Shown here: in pieces, positions 53,782-62,708 of the stretch
How the letters are laid out: the number at the start of each line of letters is the position of its first letter
Numbering within the stretch: position 1 is the first letter of the stretch
NCBI RefSeq assembly: GCF_900115955.1
Contig: NZ_FOYL01000008.1
Coordinates: 62,001-126,000, forward strand
DNA from: Lentzea waywayandensis
GTDB taxonomy: Bacteria > Actinomycetota > Actinomycetes > Mycobacteriales > Pseudonocardiaceae
Length of the DNA stretch: 64,000 nt
Reading direction: 5' to 3'
Position numbers and translations under genes: made by a program
Notes under the pieces: generated by a model
What the model was told of the DNA's origin: nothing
The model's input: the letters and a program-made list of their open reading frames with translations, nothing else
The model's database searches: none

Positions 53782-54729
53782 TCAGCCACCGTGACCGCCG
53801 TGGTCGTCGGCAGGCGGGGTGGCCGGAGCGGATGTGGACGTGGAAGGTGTGGACGGTGCGGGGGCGGTTCCGGTGGTGCCGAGGGTGAACTCGGCGGTGC
53901 GGACCTTGCCCTCGTGCTGGAAGTCCAGGAACAAGCGGTAGCGACCGGAGGTCGGCACCTCGACCACGAACTTCACCTCAGGACCGGCGCCCGGTGCGTC
54001 CATCGGGTGGACGTGCAGGTAGGCGAGGTCGGCCGAGCGCAATGCCACCAGGTGGCCGTTCGCGCCCAGGTAGGGCTGCAGGTCGGTGACCGGCTTGCCG
54101 TCCTTGGTGACGGTCGTGGTCACCATGGCTTCCGCGCCGGGCTTGAGCTCCCCGTCGAGGCGGACCGTGTAACCGTCCACTGTGAATTCACGTGTATCGG
54201 TGTCGTACTGCTTCGGCTCGTAGCCGCCCGCGACCTGGATGTCAGTGCCGAGCGTGGTCTTGGTGCCGTTCTCCGGCTTGAAGTCGGCGAAGACCCGGTA
54301 GCTGCCGGCGGCAGGCAGGGTCAGCGGCACCGACCACGTTCCGTCCGCGGCCATTTCCGGGTGCACGTGCTGGAAACCGGAACCGTCGCGCCGTACCAGC
54401 ACGAGGTGCAGCCGCTTCTCGTGCTCCACGTCGAACTTCGTGATCGTGCCGCCGTCGGGGGTGCCGATCGTGAACTGGAACGGCTGCTGTTCGCCGGCGG
54501 TCGCGGTGGTGCGCAAGGGCTTGAGCACGTAGCCGTTCTCCGCGACGGACAGACCGGGCGGCAGCTCGTCGCCGCTGTTGCTGGAGGGGGTCTGCGCGGC
54601 GCCGTGGTCCGTCGCGGCCGGCGCGGTCGCACCACCGGTCGGGCCAACGGCAGCGCCGGCAGCCCAGGCGCCGCCGAAGACGATCGCCAGCACGCCCGCG
54701 TAGGCGGTCACCTTCGTGGCGGTGTTCAT
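53782..54729 (-). CDS. Exported copper-associated beta-rich protein (YtkA/CopC-like)
   Basis: The protein has 315 aa. A signal peptide covers the first ~28 residues. Two beta-rich modules follow, each with a conserved His ([19 protein letters not shown] and [14 protein letters not shown]), and a His/Gly-rich tail DDHGGHGG. It probably binds copper outside the membrane. It lies between copZ and copA. Confidence 0.75.
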   Translation of the reverse strand: MNTATKVTAYAGVLAIVFGGAWAAGAAVGPTGGATAPAATDHGAAQTPSSNSGDELPPGLSVAENGYVLKPLRTTATAGEQQPFQFTIGTPDGGTITKFDVEHEKRLHLVLVRRDGSGFQHVHPEMAADGTWSVPLTLPAAGSYRVFADFKPENGTKTTLGTDIQVAGGYEPKQYDTDTREFTVDGYTVRLDGELKPGAEAMVTTTVTKDGKPVTDLQPYLGANGHLVALRSADLAYLHVHPMDAPGAGPEVKFVVEVPTSGRYRLFLDFQHEGKVRTAEFTLGTTGTAPAPSTPSTSTSAPATPPADDHGGHGG

Positions 54730-54740
54730 CTCCGGTCCTT

Positions 54741-54950
54741 TCAGCTCGCGACGAGCGTGTAGCCGGCCTCGGTGACCGCGGCGCGGACGTTGTCCTCCGC
54801 CACCGGCTGGTCGCTGATGACGGTCACCTTGCCGCTGGCCAGCTCGACGTCGACCTTCTGCACGCCGCCGATCTGGCTGATCTCCTCGGTCACCGAGCTG
54901 ACGCAGTGTCCGCAGGTCATGCCGGTGACGGTGTAGGTGGACTCGGCCAT
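54741..54950 (-). CDS. copZ: CopZ-like copper chaperone
   Basis: The protein has 69 aa, a single heavy-metal-associated domain with GMTCGHCVSSVTEEI and no other domain. It carries Cu+ to CopA. It lies between csoR and the YtkA-like gene. Confidence 0.93.
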   Translation of the reverse strand: MAESTYTVTGMTCGHCVSSVTEEISQIGGVQKVDVELASGKVTVISDQPVAEDNVRAAVTEAGYTLVAS

Positions 54951-54985
54951 GGGGGAACTCCTCGTGTACGGGTGGGACCGGGTGG

Positions 54986-55267
54986 TCAGGAGCGGACGAG
55001 ACGGGCGATGGCGTTGCTGGCCTCGGCGATCTTTTCGTCCGCCTTGGTGCCGCCTTCGGTGATGGCCTCGCTGACGCAGTGCTTCAGGTGCTCGTCGAGC
55101 AGTCCCAGTGAGACGGCCTGGAGTGCGCGCGTCGCCGCGGAGATCTGGGTGAGCACGTCGATGCAGTAGTCGTCGTTCTCGATCATCCGCTGCAGACCGC
55201 GCACCTGGCCCTCGATGCGCTTCAGGCGGCGCAGGTGGGCTTCCTTGTTGTCGGTGTAGCCGTGCAT
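54986..55267 (-). CDS. csoR: Copper-sensing repressor CsoR
   Basis: The protein has 93 aa, all-helical, with the conserved Cys-His-Cys copper site (NDDYCIDVL; EHLKHCV). Copper release from DNA derepresses the copper operon. It is the first gene of the minus-strand operon, upstream of two CsoR boxes. Confidence 0.95.
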   Translation of the reverse strand: MHGYTDNKEAHLRRLKRIEGQVRGLQRMIENDDYCIDVLTQISAATRALQAVSLGLLDEHLKHCVSEAITEGGTKADEKIAEASNAIARLVRS

Positions 55268-55343
55268 CTACCGCTCCTGTCGATCGGTCCGTCGCGCGGC
55301 CGGTCGCAACTGACCGGGGGAACGACGGGCGCTTGCCACCTTT

Positions 55344-55360
55344 ATACCTAAGGGGGGTAT
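55344..55360. promoter_or_regulatory. CsoR box 1
   Basis: ATACCTAAGGGGGGTAT is a typical GC-rich copper-box palindrome (ATACC...GGTAT), 77 bp upstream of csoR. It is suited to autoregulation of the copper operon. Confidence 0.75.
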
Positions 55361-55382
55361 GGGTGTGCAAGAGTCCATGGCT

Positions 55383-55399
55383 ATACGGGGTAGGGGTAT
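55383..55399. promoter_or_regulatory. CsoR box 2
   Basis: ATACGGGGTAGGGGTAT lies between box 1 and the multicopper oxidase gene, about 100 bp from its ATG. It may bring the oxidase under CsoR control as well. Confidence 0.65.
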
Positions 55400-55459
55400 C
55401 TGCTGTGACCTGAGGCACGCATCGGCCAGGTGGCGATGGATGACCGTAGAGTTGCATAA

Positions 55460-55478
55460 CTACTATGCGTCTTAGTAG
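55460..55478. promoter_or_regulatory. TACTA-N7-TAGTA operator A (multicopper oxidase)
   Basis: CTACTATGCGTCTTAGTAG ends 18 nt before the oxidase ATG. It has the same arms and spacing as six further sites in the last 9 kb and is probably a BlaI operator. Confidence 0.75.
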
Positions 55479-55496
55479 ATGATTCTGGAGGACGAC

Positions 55497-57005
55497 ATGA
55501 CTGCTCAGCCCGCATCGTTCGGCCGCCGGGGCCTCTTCCGGCTCGGTTTCGGCCTCGCGGTGGCCACAAGCGCCGCAGGCTGCGCGAGCGGCGGCGGGCC
55601 CTCCGGCGGAACATTGATCGGGCCCAGTTCGCCAAAGGTGGCGGCCGCCGAGCGCGCCCGTCAGATCGAGGGTGCGCGGAAGACGTCGGTCAAGCTCGCC
55701 GCGGTTCAGACCGAAGTCGACCTGGGTGGTGTTACGGCGAGCACCTGGTCGTACGGTGACCTTCCCGGCAAGGAGATCAGGATCAGGCGCGGCGATCTGT
55801 TGAACGTCGAGCTGCGCAACCAGCTGCCCCAGCCGACGAGCATCCACTGGCACGGCCTTGCACTGCGCAACGACATGGACGGCGTACCGGACCTCACTCA
55901 GAGTGAGATCGTGTCGGGTGGTTCCTTCACCTACGAGTTCACCGCGCCAGACCCCGGAACCTATTGGTTCCATCCGCACTCGGGCGTGCAGCTCGATCGC
56001 GGCCTCTATGCGCCGCTGATCGTGGAGGACCCGGAGGACGGCAGTAACTACGACACCGAACTCGTCATCGTGCTCGACGACTGGCTCGACGGACTCGGCC
56101 GGACACCGGATGCCGTGTTCGACGAGCTGCGCGCCAACGGCATGCCCGGCATGGACCACGGCTCGATGCCCGGCATGCCCGCCATGCCCAAGTCCGAGCT
56201 GCTCGGGGGCGATGCCGGCGACGTCATCTATCCGCACGTGCTCGCCAACGGCAAGGTGTGGAAGGCCCCGCGGACCTTCGCCACCAAGCCGGGGCAGCGC
56301 ATCCGGTTGAGGTTGATCAACGCGGCGGCCGACACGGTGTTCCGGGTCGGTGTGCCAGGGGCGCCGATGACCGTGACCCACGCGGACGGCTTCCCCGTGG
56401 TGCCGGTGGAGCTGGACGTCGTGCTGCTGGGCATGGGGGAGCGGCTTGACTGCGTCGTGACCGTGCCTGATCGGACTGTGCCGGTGCTCGCCCTCGCCGA
56501 GGGCCGTGGGTTGTTCGCTCAGGTAACGCTGTCCACCGGAGTGGCGGCGTCAGCGGACAGTGAAGCGCTCGCCGCGGAACTGGCGAAGCTGGTGGTGCCC
56601 GAGATGAACGCACTCCGGGCGGCGGACGGCGTCGCCCTGCCGTTGCGTGAGCCGGACGTGACCCACGATCTCGTCCTGGAAGGCCCCGGTGACAAGTACA
56701 CCTGGACGATCAACGGCAAGGTCTACGACCCGACAGAAGGACTGCCGATCCGCTCCGGGCAGGTGGTACGGCTGCGGATGCAGAACAAGTCGAAGATGTT
56801 CCATCCCATGCACGTGCACGGCCACACGTTCCAGGTGCGGGCGAACGGCAAGATCGGTCCTCGCCGGGACACCGCGATCGTGTTGCCCAACCGGGAACTG
56901 ATCGTGGACTTCGAGGCCGACAACCCCGGCCAGTGGCTCACCCACTGCCACAACGTGTACCACGGCGAGGCAGGGATGATGGCGGTGCTGTCCTATGTGG
57001 AGTGA
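55497..57005 (+). CDS. Secreted multicopper oxidase (CueO/laccase-like)
   Basis: The protein has 502 aa after the ATG at 55497, which follows GGAGG by 5 nt. A Tat-like RRGLFRLG and lipobox-like SAAGC lie near the start. All four copper-ligand blocks are present: HWHG, HPHSG, HPMHVHGHTF and THCHNVYHGEAGMM. A Met-rich insert (GMPGMDHGSMPGMPAMP) suggests cuprous-ion oxidation. It is under both a CsoR-like and a TACTA-N7-TAGTA site. Confidence 0.93.
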   Translation: MTAQPASFGRRGLFRLGFGLAVATSAAGCASGGGPSGGTLIGPSSPKVAAAERARQIEGARKTSVKLAAVQTEVDLGGVTASTWSYGDLPGKEIRIRRGDLLNVELRNQLPQPTSIHWHGLALRNDMDGVPDLTQSEIVSGGSFTYEFTAPDPGTYWFHPHSGVQLDRGLYAPLIVEDPEDGSNYDTELVIVLDDWLDGLGRTPDAVFDELRANGMPGMDHGSMPGMPAMPKSELLGGDAGDVIYPHVLANGKVWKAPRTFATKPGQRIRLRLINAAADTVFRVGVPGAPMTVTHADGFPVVPVELDVVLLGMGERLDCVVTVPDRTVPVLALAEGRGLFAQVTLSTGVAASADSEALAAELAKLVVPEMNALRAADGVALPLREPDVTHDLVLEGPGDKYTWTINGKVYDPTEGLPIRSGQVVRLRMQNKSKMFHPMHVHGHTFQVRANGKIGPRRDTAIVLPNRELIVDFEADNPGQWLTHCHNVYHGEAGMMAVLSYVE

Positions 57006-57008
57006 TGG

Positions 57009-57947
57009 TCACCGGCCAGTGGGGTAGGGCCAGGCGTTGGGCTTGCACACCTTGCCGTCCTTGCTCACCCGGTCAGTGCCCAATGCGGCCAGGTAGTCGT
57101 TCGAGACGCCCCACGACTGCTGCATCATCACGGGCGCCAGCGCACCGTTCTCCTGACAGGACTTGTGGTCGTAGCCCAGGCCGTGGCCGACCTCGTGGTT
57201 GACCACGTACTGCTTGTACTCCGCCAGGGCACCCTGGAACGAGACCGCGCCCCGCACCCAGCGCGTGACGTTGATCGTCACGTTGTCGCCGTTGACGCAC
57301 GAGCCCTCGAACGGGATCGCGAACCCGCACACGTCGCGGGTTGTCATCTGCGAGGTGAGCCTGATCCTCAGGTCGGGCTTGCCGGAGTCGACGCGCTGGA
57401 AGCCGTGCTGCTTGTCGCCGATCCAGCCGCGCGGGTCGGTGAGGATCGTGCTGACGTCGGTGGCGAAGGTCTCGGGGCCGCCGACGAGCTGCACACCGTC
57501 TTCGATCTCGACGGTGTAGGTGACTCGGTTCGGCCCACCCACCGCGGGGCTGGTTCCGGGAACAACCGTCCACTTCTTCCCACCTTGGACGGTGAAGGCT
57601 CCGCCGGGTGGTAGTTCGGCGGACGCGGTCGCCGCACCGAAGACCTTCGGATCGGGGTTCGGTGCGGGAGGTGTCCGGTTGGTGAGCGTGTGTCCAGCTT
57701 GATCGTGCGCGACGGCATTGGGCTGATCGAGTTGCCGCGTCGGAGCTGCTGCCTCGGGAGGCGGGGGTGTCAACGTGTCACGCACGGCCACGGCACTCAG
57801 TCCGAAGAGGGCGAGCACGGCGACCGCCGCCACGATCCACTCTCGGACGGGGCGTCGACGAGACGGCCGGGCTGAACGGCCGCGGACCGGATCCAGCCTG
57901 GCGGCCAGCGGCCTGCCGGCCGGGCGTTCGCGCAGCTGCTGCTTCAT
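57009..57947 (-). CDS. DUF3152 metalloprotease-like secreted protein
   Basis: The protein has 312 aa. A short basic N-terminus is followed by one membrane helix, a Pro-rich linker and a DUF3152-type catalytic domain with the zinc motif HEVGHGLGYDHKSC. It probably acts outside the membrane. ATG 57947 is preferred to GTG 57965, the latter being a possible leaderless start. It converges on the oxidase with 3 nt between stops. Confidence 0.85.
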   Translation of the reverse strand: MKQQLRERPAGRPLAARLDPVRGRSARPSRRRPVREWIVAAVAVLALFGLSAVAVRDTLTPPPPEAAAPTRQLDQPNAVAHDQAGHTLTNRTPPAPNPDPKVFGAATASAELPPGGAFTVQGGKKWTVVPGTSPAVGGPNRVTYTVEIEDGVQLVGGPETFATDVSTILTDPRGWIGDKQHGFQRVDSGKPDLRIRLTSQMTTRDVCGFAIPFEGSCVNGDNVTINVTRWVRGAVSFQGALAEYKQYVVNHEVGHGLGYDHKSCQENGALAPVMMQQSWGVSNDYLAALGTDRVSKDGKVCKPNAWPYPTGR

Positions 57948-57970
57948 CGCGCAACAGCATGCCACAGCAC

Positions 57971-57989
57971 CTACGAAGATCCGTAGTAG
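57971..57989. promoter_or_regulatory. TACTA-N7-TAGTA operator B (DUF3152 gene)
   Basis: CTACGAAGATCCGTAGTAG has the same half-sites and N7 spacing with one change. It lies within 25 bp of the DUF3152 start. Confidence 0.7.
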
Positions 57990-58200
57990 GGAGAGAGGCC
58001 GGTCCCTGGGGGAGAGTGCTGCCGAAGGGCGGATGCCGGAGGTGCCTGCGGCATCGGCCCGCGACCGGTCAATGGCCGGCTGACGCCCCGCCTCGGATCG
58101 CCGCGCTAGATCGCGGCTCTGGCCGCCTGGTTGGTGCTGGACGCGACCGGTGTGTTGTGAGGCAGGAATCTTCTCCGTCGTACTGGCGCCGCCGCGTAGG

Positions 58201-58219
58201 TTACTATTTTCGATAGTAG
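58201..58219. promoter_or_regulatory. TACTA-N7-TAGTA operator C
   Basis: TTACTATTTTCGATAGTAG lies just upstream of the CPxC membrane-protein gene. Confidence 0.75.
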
Positions 58220-58235
58220 ATACGCGGGGGTGTCG

Positions 58236-58691
58236 ATGGACGGCGCTCAGGTGCAGGCCTGGTCGTGGAGTTGGGCTCGCGCGCTCACCGGCGCAGTGCT
58301 GAGCGCTGCGGTCGTCGGTGTGCCGACCGATGTCATCGACAACTCGATGTTCACCCGCATGACCCAGGTCCGGTGGTGGGAACTGCCCGTGCTCCTGCTC
58401 ACGGCGGTCCTCACGGCCACGTGGGCGGGTATCCGGCCAGGTGTTCAGCAGGACCGTGCTGGATCAGCCCGCGTTTACGGCGGCTCATTGCTCAGCGCGC
58501 TCGCGGTCGGGTGCCCCGTCTGCAACAAGATCGTCATGGCGTTGCTGGGAGTGTCCGGCGCGCTCGGTGTCTGGGCTCCGCTGCAACCGCTGCTCGCCTT
58601 GGTGTCGTTGGCCGTGCTCGCCACTGCCGTGGTCGTGAGGTGGCGGCGGCGCGAGTGCGCGACTGTCGAGTGTTCACCCGTAGGGGTCTAG
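58236..58691 (+). CDS. Four-TM membrane protein with CPxC motif
   Basis: The protein has 151 aa with about four helices and a conserved-looking VGCPVCNKIVMALLG motif at a helix start. GGGGG 5 nt before ATG 58236 is a good ribosome site; GTG 58230 is an alternative. The function is unknown; the cysteine pair could bind metal or form a redox disulfide. Confidence 0.75.
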   Translation: MDGAQVQAWSWSWARALTGAVLSAAVVGVPTDVIDNSMFTRMTQVRWWELPVLLLTAVLTATWAGIRPGVQQDRAGSARVYGGSLLSALAVGCPVCNKIVMALLGVSGALGVWAPLQPLLALVSLAVLATAVVVRWRRRECATVECSPVGV

Positions 58692-58701
58692 CCGACCGGA
58701 T

Positions 58702-58720
58702 GTACTACTCGTGATAGTAA
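58702..58720. promoter_or_regulatory. TACTA-N7-TAGTA operator D
   Basis: TACTACTCGTGATAGTA lies about 30 bp before the transglycosylase ATG, right after the CPxC gene. Confidence 0.75.
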
Positions 58721-58750
58721 GTCACGCGTTGATGTCCGGCAGGAGGCTTC

Positions 58751-59932
58751 ATGAGGGTGCCGCACCTGGTGCTGGCGGTGTGCGTGTTCGCCTTGGCGGC
58801 CTTCCTGGCGATTCAGTTCGTGTTCGTGCTGCCGTTCATGGTGCAGAACGGCAACCAAGGTGCAGTCGCCGGAGCAACAACAGGGCAGGCCACCTTCGAC
58901 ATCGCCAAGATTCCACCGCTGGCTCGGGAAATGGCTCCGATCATCACGTCGTTCGTCGCCACGGACTGCCCTGAGCTCAATCCGTTGCGGGTCATCGCCG
59001 AGGTGCAGGCCGAGTCCGGCTGGCGGCCGACCGCGTGGAGCAACGACAGCAACGGTGGTGCGGCCGGTCTGCTCCAGATCAACCAGGCGAACTGGAAGAA
59101 CCTCGGTGGACAGGCGTGGGTGAGCGTTCCGCCTCCGTCCGGTGCGGACATCTTCGATCCGTCCGTCCACATGAGACTTGGACTCAAGTTCCTGTGCGGC
59201 AACTTGCGCGGTATGGCCGCGCACATCAAGCAGACTGGTAAATCACTCGATCCTCACGACGCGATGAGCGTGTGTCACATCGCAGGGTGCGGCCGGGTGA
59301 TGTTGAGCCGCACCGGAATTCCTCAGTCAGGAGAAGCAGGATGCGGCGATGAGTGCGTGTCCCTCATCCGCCGATATCTCGACAACATCCGCAAGTACGA
59401 ACGTGAGTGGGCCGCCGCCCCGAGCGCGCCCTCCGGTGACGGAGGACCGGTACCAGGCGGCGCGGATCTCACCGGGCTGCCCGCACCGGTGCCCTATACC
59501 GGGCCGCCCACAGGATGCGTCGTCGACGACCCCACGACAGCGGGATGCCTCACCGCGGCCACCGCCCACGCGTTGCAGCAGATCCGCAGCGCCTTCGGGC
59601 CGCAGATCGCCTCGGTCACCTGCTATGGAGCGCGACCAGAGACACCGTTCAGCGACCACCCGACCGGCAAGGCCTGCGACGTGTTTCCGGACCGGTTCGG
59701 CGTGTTCCCCGCTGGCGAGCGGCTCGCGGCAGGCTGGCGCATGGCCTCCTGGACGCGGGCCTACGCGGGTCCGTTGAAGATCCGCTACATCATCTGGCAG
59801 GGCCGCTACTGGGATCCGACCACCGGCGACCAGGGCGGGTGGGGCGAGAAGTACACCGGCGCGGGTGTGTACGACGTCACCAATCCCACCGGCGGTCACT
59901 ACGACCACCTGCACATCAGCTTCACCGCGTGA
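58751..59932 (+). CDS. Membrane-anchored lytic transglycosylase with C-terminal ARB_07466-like domain
   Basis: The protein has 393 aa. An N-terminal signal or anchor helix is followed by an SLT domain with the catalytic Glu in IAEVQAESGWRP and AAGLLQIN. The C-terminal domain (YGARPETPFSDHPTGKACDV and GGHYDHLHISF) resembles the ARB_07466-like cell-wall-associated domain. It probably cuts peptidoglycan at the cell surface. Confidence 0.87.
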   Translation: MRVPHLVLAVCVFALAAFLAIQFVFVLPFMVQNGNQGAVAGATTGQATFDIAKIPPLAREMAPIITSFVATDCPELNPLRVIAEVQAESGWRPTAWSNDSNGGAAGLLQINQANWKNLGGQAWVSVPPPSGADIFDPSVHMRLGLKFLCGNLRGMAAHIKQTGKSLDPHDAMSVCHIAGCGRVMLSRTGIPQSGEAGCGDECVSLIRRYLDNIRKYEREWAAAPSAPSGDGGPVPGGADLTGLPAPVPYTGPPTGCVVDDPTTAGCLTAATAHALQQIRSAFGPQIASVTCYGARPETPFSDHPTGKACDVFPDRFGVFPAGERLAAGWRMASWTRAYAGPLKIRYIIWQGRYWDPTTGDQGGWGEKYTGAGVYDVTNPTGGHYDHLHISFTA

Positions 59933-59947
59933 TCGAGGAGCGATGCG

Positions 59948-60535
59948 ATGGCAGCCGGCAGTCCACGAGGTGTTCTGCTGGCCGTACTGGCTGCGGGTGG
60001 TCTGCTGCTGGTGTCCGTGTTGATCGACAGGGACACCAACGGAGAGCAGGCACCGGTGGCCACCTCGGCTCCACCGTCGTTGCAATCGCCGCCGGCGACC
60101 GAGGAACCTGTCGGGCCTGCTGCTCGATCCGCGATAGGCGAAACACCGCCGGCGCCGCTCTCGGGCGCACCGACAGCGGCGGCGGGCACGAACTTCGCCG
60201 ATCCCCGGTCCGTGGCGAGGGTCTACGTCGAGGCCGCGCACTCGGCTGCGCCGGACGAGATCGGCCGTGCCAACCGCCGGGTGCTGCCGTACCTCGCGCC
60301 TGAGAACCCCGACAACCCGCGTGGTTCGCTGGTCGTCGAGGCGACCGGCAAGGCGGTCGTGATCAGCGTGGAGGTGGCTGTCGGCAACGAGGAGCAGTCG
60401 GCGGTGACCACGAAGTCGACATGGCGATCAGGCGACGGCCGGCTCCGCGAAACATTCGTCACGTTGCGTCGCCAACCTGACGGACGCTGGCTTGTCAGGG
60501 CCGAGATGGCGCAGCTACAGCCTGCCGACCGGTGA
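59948..60535 (+). CDS. Membrane-anchored hypothetical protein
   Basis: The protein has 195 aa with one N-terminal helix, a Pro/Ala-rich linker and a compact C-terminal beta domain. It lies 15 nt after the transglycosylase gene and probably works with it. No family is recognised. Confidence 0.72.
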   Translation: MAAGSPRGVLLAVLAAGGLLLVSVLIDRDTNGEQAPVATSAPPSLQSPPATEEPVGPAARSAIGETPPAPLSGAPTAAAGTNFADPRSVARVYVEAAHSAAPDEIGRANRRVLPYLAPENPDNPRGSLVVEATGKAVVISVEVAVGNEEQSAVTTKSTWRSGDGRLRETFVTLRRQPDGRWLVRAEMAQLQPADR

Positions 60536-60544
60536 GCGGCCTGG

Positions 60545-61483
60545 TCAGGCGGGACAAGCCACGGTCACGACGGCGAACATCGCGCCCGCAGCGACCAGGA
60601 CGGGAAGAGCCATGGCGGTGAGGCCTGCCAGGCCGCAGGAGAAGAGCTGACGGCGTCGGCTTGCCGGAGCGGGTCCGTCGAGCAGGCGCTCGACGCGCAC
60701 GTCCATGGAGGTGCCGCTCATCGCCAGTGCCGTGCCCGGCGCACCGTGGCGAGACACCTTGAGCAGGGCACTCCGCACCGCGTCCGCACCGCATTCGCGG
60801 ACAGCCGCCGCGTCAGCGACCAACTCCACCAGCTCACGCAGCATGCCGGGTGCCAGCTTGAACAGCGGCAGGAACGGGAAAGCGCCGGCCATCGCCTCGC
60901 CGATCGCGACGATCAGATGATGGCGACCGGTCAGATGGGCGCGTTCGTGCGCAAGCACGGCGTCCACCTGGGGAGCGGTGAGCTGCTTGGCCAGGCCGTC
61001 GGTCGCCACGATCACACCAGGTCGGCCGGTGAGGCTGAACGCCAGTGGCTCGCCGTGCTCGAGCCACAACGTCTCACCATCGCGACGTGCGGCGATGCGC
61101 AGGACCGCGAGCTGGTCAGCTCGTCTGCGTGCACGTCGTCGCGCACTGCCCACCGCGCCGACGACCAGACGCGCGCTCAGGCCGAGTAGCAACAAGGCGC
61201 CTACGACGCCGCTGACGGCCTCGACACTGGGCGGAGTGCCGTGCTGGACCGAGGACCAGCAGTTGTCCAGTGCGGCAAGCAGGGGTTCCCCGAATCCGTG
61301 GTTCGGGAGGAGGAGAAGGACGACGCCGCCGAGCGCGGCGAGAGCCACAGCCGCCGCAGACGTCAGCCACGCGACTATGGCGACCAGTGGATCGCCGCCG
61401 TTCACGACCCGGCGAGCCAGGACCGTGGGTGCGAGCCAGCTCATCAGCGCCGCGCCGATCAGCAACGAGACCGCGACCGTCAT
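60545..61483 (-). CDS. M56-family (BlaR1-like) membrane metallopeptidase, copy 2
   Basis: The protein has 312 aa with several membrane helices and the zinc motif HERAH in VLAHERAHLTGRHHL. ATG 61483 overlaps the BlaI stop. It is a close paralog of the M56 protein at 45.9 kb and, like it, lacks a penicillin-binding sensor domain. Confidence 0.88.
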   Translation of the reverse strand: MTVAVSLLIGAALMSWLAPTVLARRVVNGGDPLVAIVAWLTSAAAVALAALGGVVLLLLPNHGFGEPLLAALDNCWSSVQHGTPPSVEAVSGVVGALLLLGLSARLVVGAVGSARRRARRRADQLAVLRIAARRDGETLWLEHGEPLAFSLTGRPGVIVATDGLAKQLTAPQVDAVLAHERAHLTGRHHLIVAIGEAMAGAFPFLPLFKLAPGMLRELVELVADAAAVRECGADAVRSALLKVSRHGAPGTALAMSGTSMDVRVERLLDGPAPASRRRQLFSCGLAGLTAMALPVLVAAGAMFAVVTVACPA

Positions 61484-61848
61484 GACGCGGACGACCTCTT
61501 CTTCCTCGGCAGGGCTTGGCGCAGGAGCTCGGACTCGCGTTCGGTCGCTGATTGCGCGAAGTGCATCAGCACGGCTTCGGGATCACCCGACGAGGCGAGG
61601 ACATCGCGGACGGTGCGGGCGGCTGCCTCGGCGCGACTCAACGCAGGCTCGTACCGGTAGGCCTTGCCTTCGAGTTCGCGAGTGACCCAGCCCTTGCGGT
61701 GCAGGTTGTCGAGCACGGTCATCACGGTGGTGTACGCGAGCTTCTTTCCCGTTTCGAGCAGGTCGAGCACCTCGCGCACCTTGAGTGGCTGCTGCTCTTG
61801 CCACAGGACGTTCATCACCGCGGCTTCCAACTCGCCGAGTCCGTGCAT
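61480..61848 (-). CDS. BlaI/MecI-family repressor, copy 2
   Basis: The protein has 122 aa with the same winged-helix pattern as copy 1 (GLGELEAAVMNVLW, KKLAYTTVMTVLDNLHRKGW). It is the likely regulator of the TACTA-N7-TAGTA sites in this part of the window, including one 46 bp upstream of its own gene. Confidence 0.92.
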   Translation of the reverse strand: MHGLGELEAAVMNVLWQEQQPLKVREVLDLLETGKKLAYTTVMTVLDNLHRKGWVTRELEGKAYRYEPALSRAEAAARTVRDVLASSGDPEAVLMHFAQSATERESELLRQALPRKKRSSAS

Positions 61849-61893
61849 CTTTCCTCCTGGCGGAAAGGATACGGCTGGAGAGGCCGGTCCTGA

Positions 61894-61912
61894 CTACGAT
61901 TGGCTATAGTAG
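61894..61912. promoter_or_regulatory. TACTA-N7-TAGTA operator E (BlaI autoregulation)
   Basis: CTACGATTGGCTATAGTAG lies 46 bp upstream of the BlaI start. It matches site B exactly in the half-sites. Confidence 0.75.
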
Positions 61913-61986
61913 TCGCTGGCCGGGGTCCCCCCCGTTCCGGCCTCCAACCTCGTCGAGGACAACCCCCAGGCTCGGCGAGAAGAACG

Positions 61987-62022
61987 TTCAGGCTGGGGCG
62001 GACTCGTCCACCCCAGCCTGAA
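61987..62022. terminator. Terminator of the DUF305 gene
   Basis: A 12-bp stem (TTCAGGCTGGGG and CCCCAGCCTGAA) follows the DUF305 stop on the minus strand with a 12-nt loop. Confidence 0.75.
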
Positions 62023-62041
62023 TGCCTTTGGTGCCTCAGGT

Positions 62042-62653
62042 CTACTTCAGCAGACCCTGCATCTCGGTGATCTCAGCCTGCTGCGCGGTGATGATGTCCT
62101 GCGCGAGCTTCTTGCTGTCGGCGTTGCTGCCCTTTTCGATGTGGGTCTTGGCCATGGTGATCGCACCTTCGTGGTGCTTGATCATCATTTCCATCCACAT
62201 CTTGTCGAACTCGGCGCCCGTGGCCTGCCCGAGCTTGGCCATCTCCTCGGCGGTCATCATGCCGTTGCCGTTGCCCATCGAGCCGTGGTCCATTCCGGGC
62301 ATCGACGACCCCGTCGGAGCGGCACCCCACTTGGAGAGCCACGCCGTCATCGTCTTGATCTCCGGGTCCTGCGCACCCTCGATGCGCTTGGCCAGATCGG
62401 TGACCTTCGGGTTCGTGCTCTTGCCCGGCATCATCTTGGCCATGTCCAGCGCCTGCTGGTGGTGGGCGATCATCTCCTGGGCGAACTGCACGTCGTGATC
62501 GTTGTGGTCCGCCGCCTGCTGGCCCGAAGCCGGGGTCGAGGCAGCGGTCGAGTTGTGCTGCATGCCACCCATGTCGTTGCTGCTACTACACCCCGTGACG
62601 AGTGCGACAGCCGCGACGCCTGCGACGCCGATTCCGATCAGAGACTTCCTCAT
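62042..62653 (-). CDS. DUF305 lipoprotein
   Basis: The protein has 203 aa with a lipobox (VTGCSS). The mature part is Met/His-rich (DMGGMQHN, FAQEMIAHHQQALDMAKMM, MMIKHHEGAI), as in copper-induced DUF305 proteins. It probably binds copper at the outer membrane face. Terminator and operators nearby fit a copper-linked gene. Confidence 0.92.
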   Translation of the reverse strand: MRKSLIGIGVAGVAAVALVTGCSSSNDMGGMQHNSTAASTPASGQQAADHNDHDVQFAQEMIAHHQQALDMAKMMPGKSTNPKVTDLAKRIEGAQDPEIKTMTAWLSKWGAAPTGSSMPGMDHGSMGNGNGMMTAEEMAKLGQATGAEFDKMWMEMMIKHHEGAITMAKTHIEKGSNADSKKLAQDIITAQQAEITEMQGLLK

Positions 62654-62708
62654 TGGTGGTTCTTCCTTTTGTGCTTGGGGAAAGTGACTGCCTCTGGGAT
62701 CGGGCCGA

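Noticed and set aside
57990-58200. Possible gene between the DUF3152 and CPxC genes
   Set aside because: No frame with ribosome site or coding bias; treated as promoter region.
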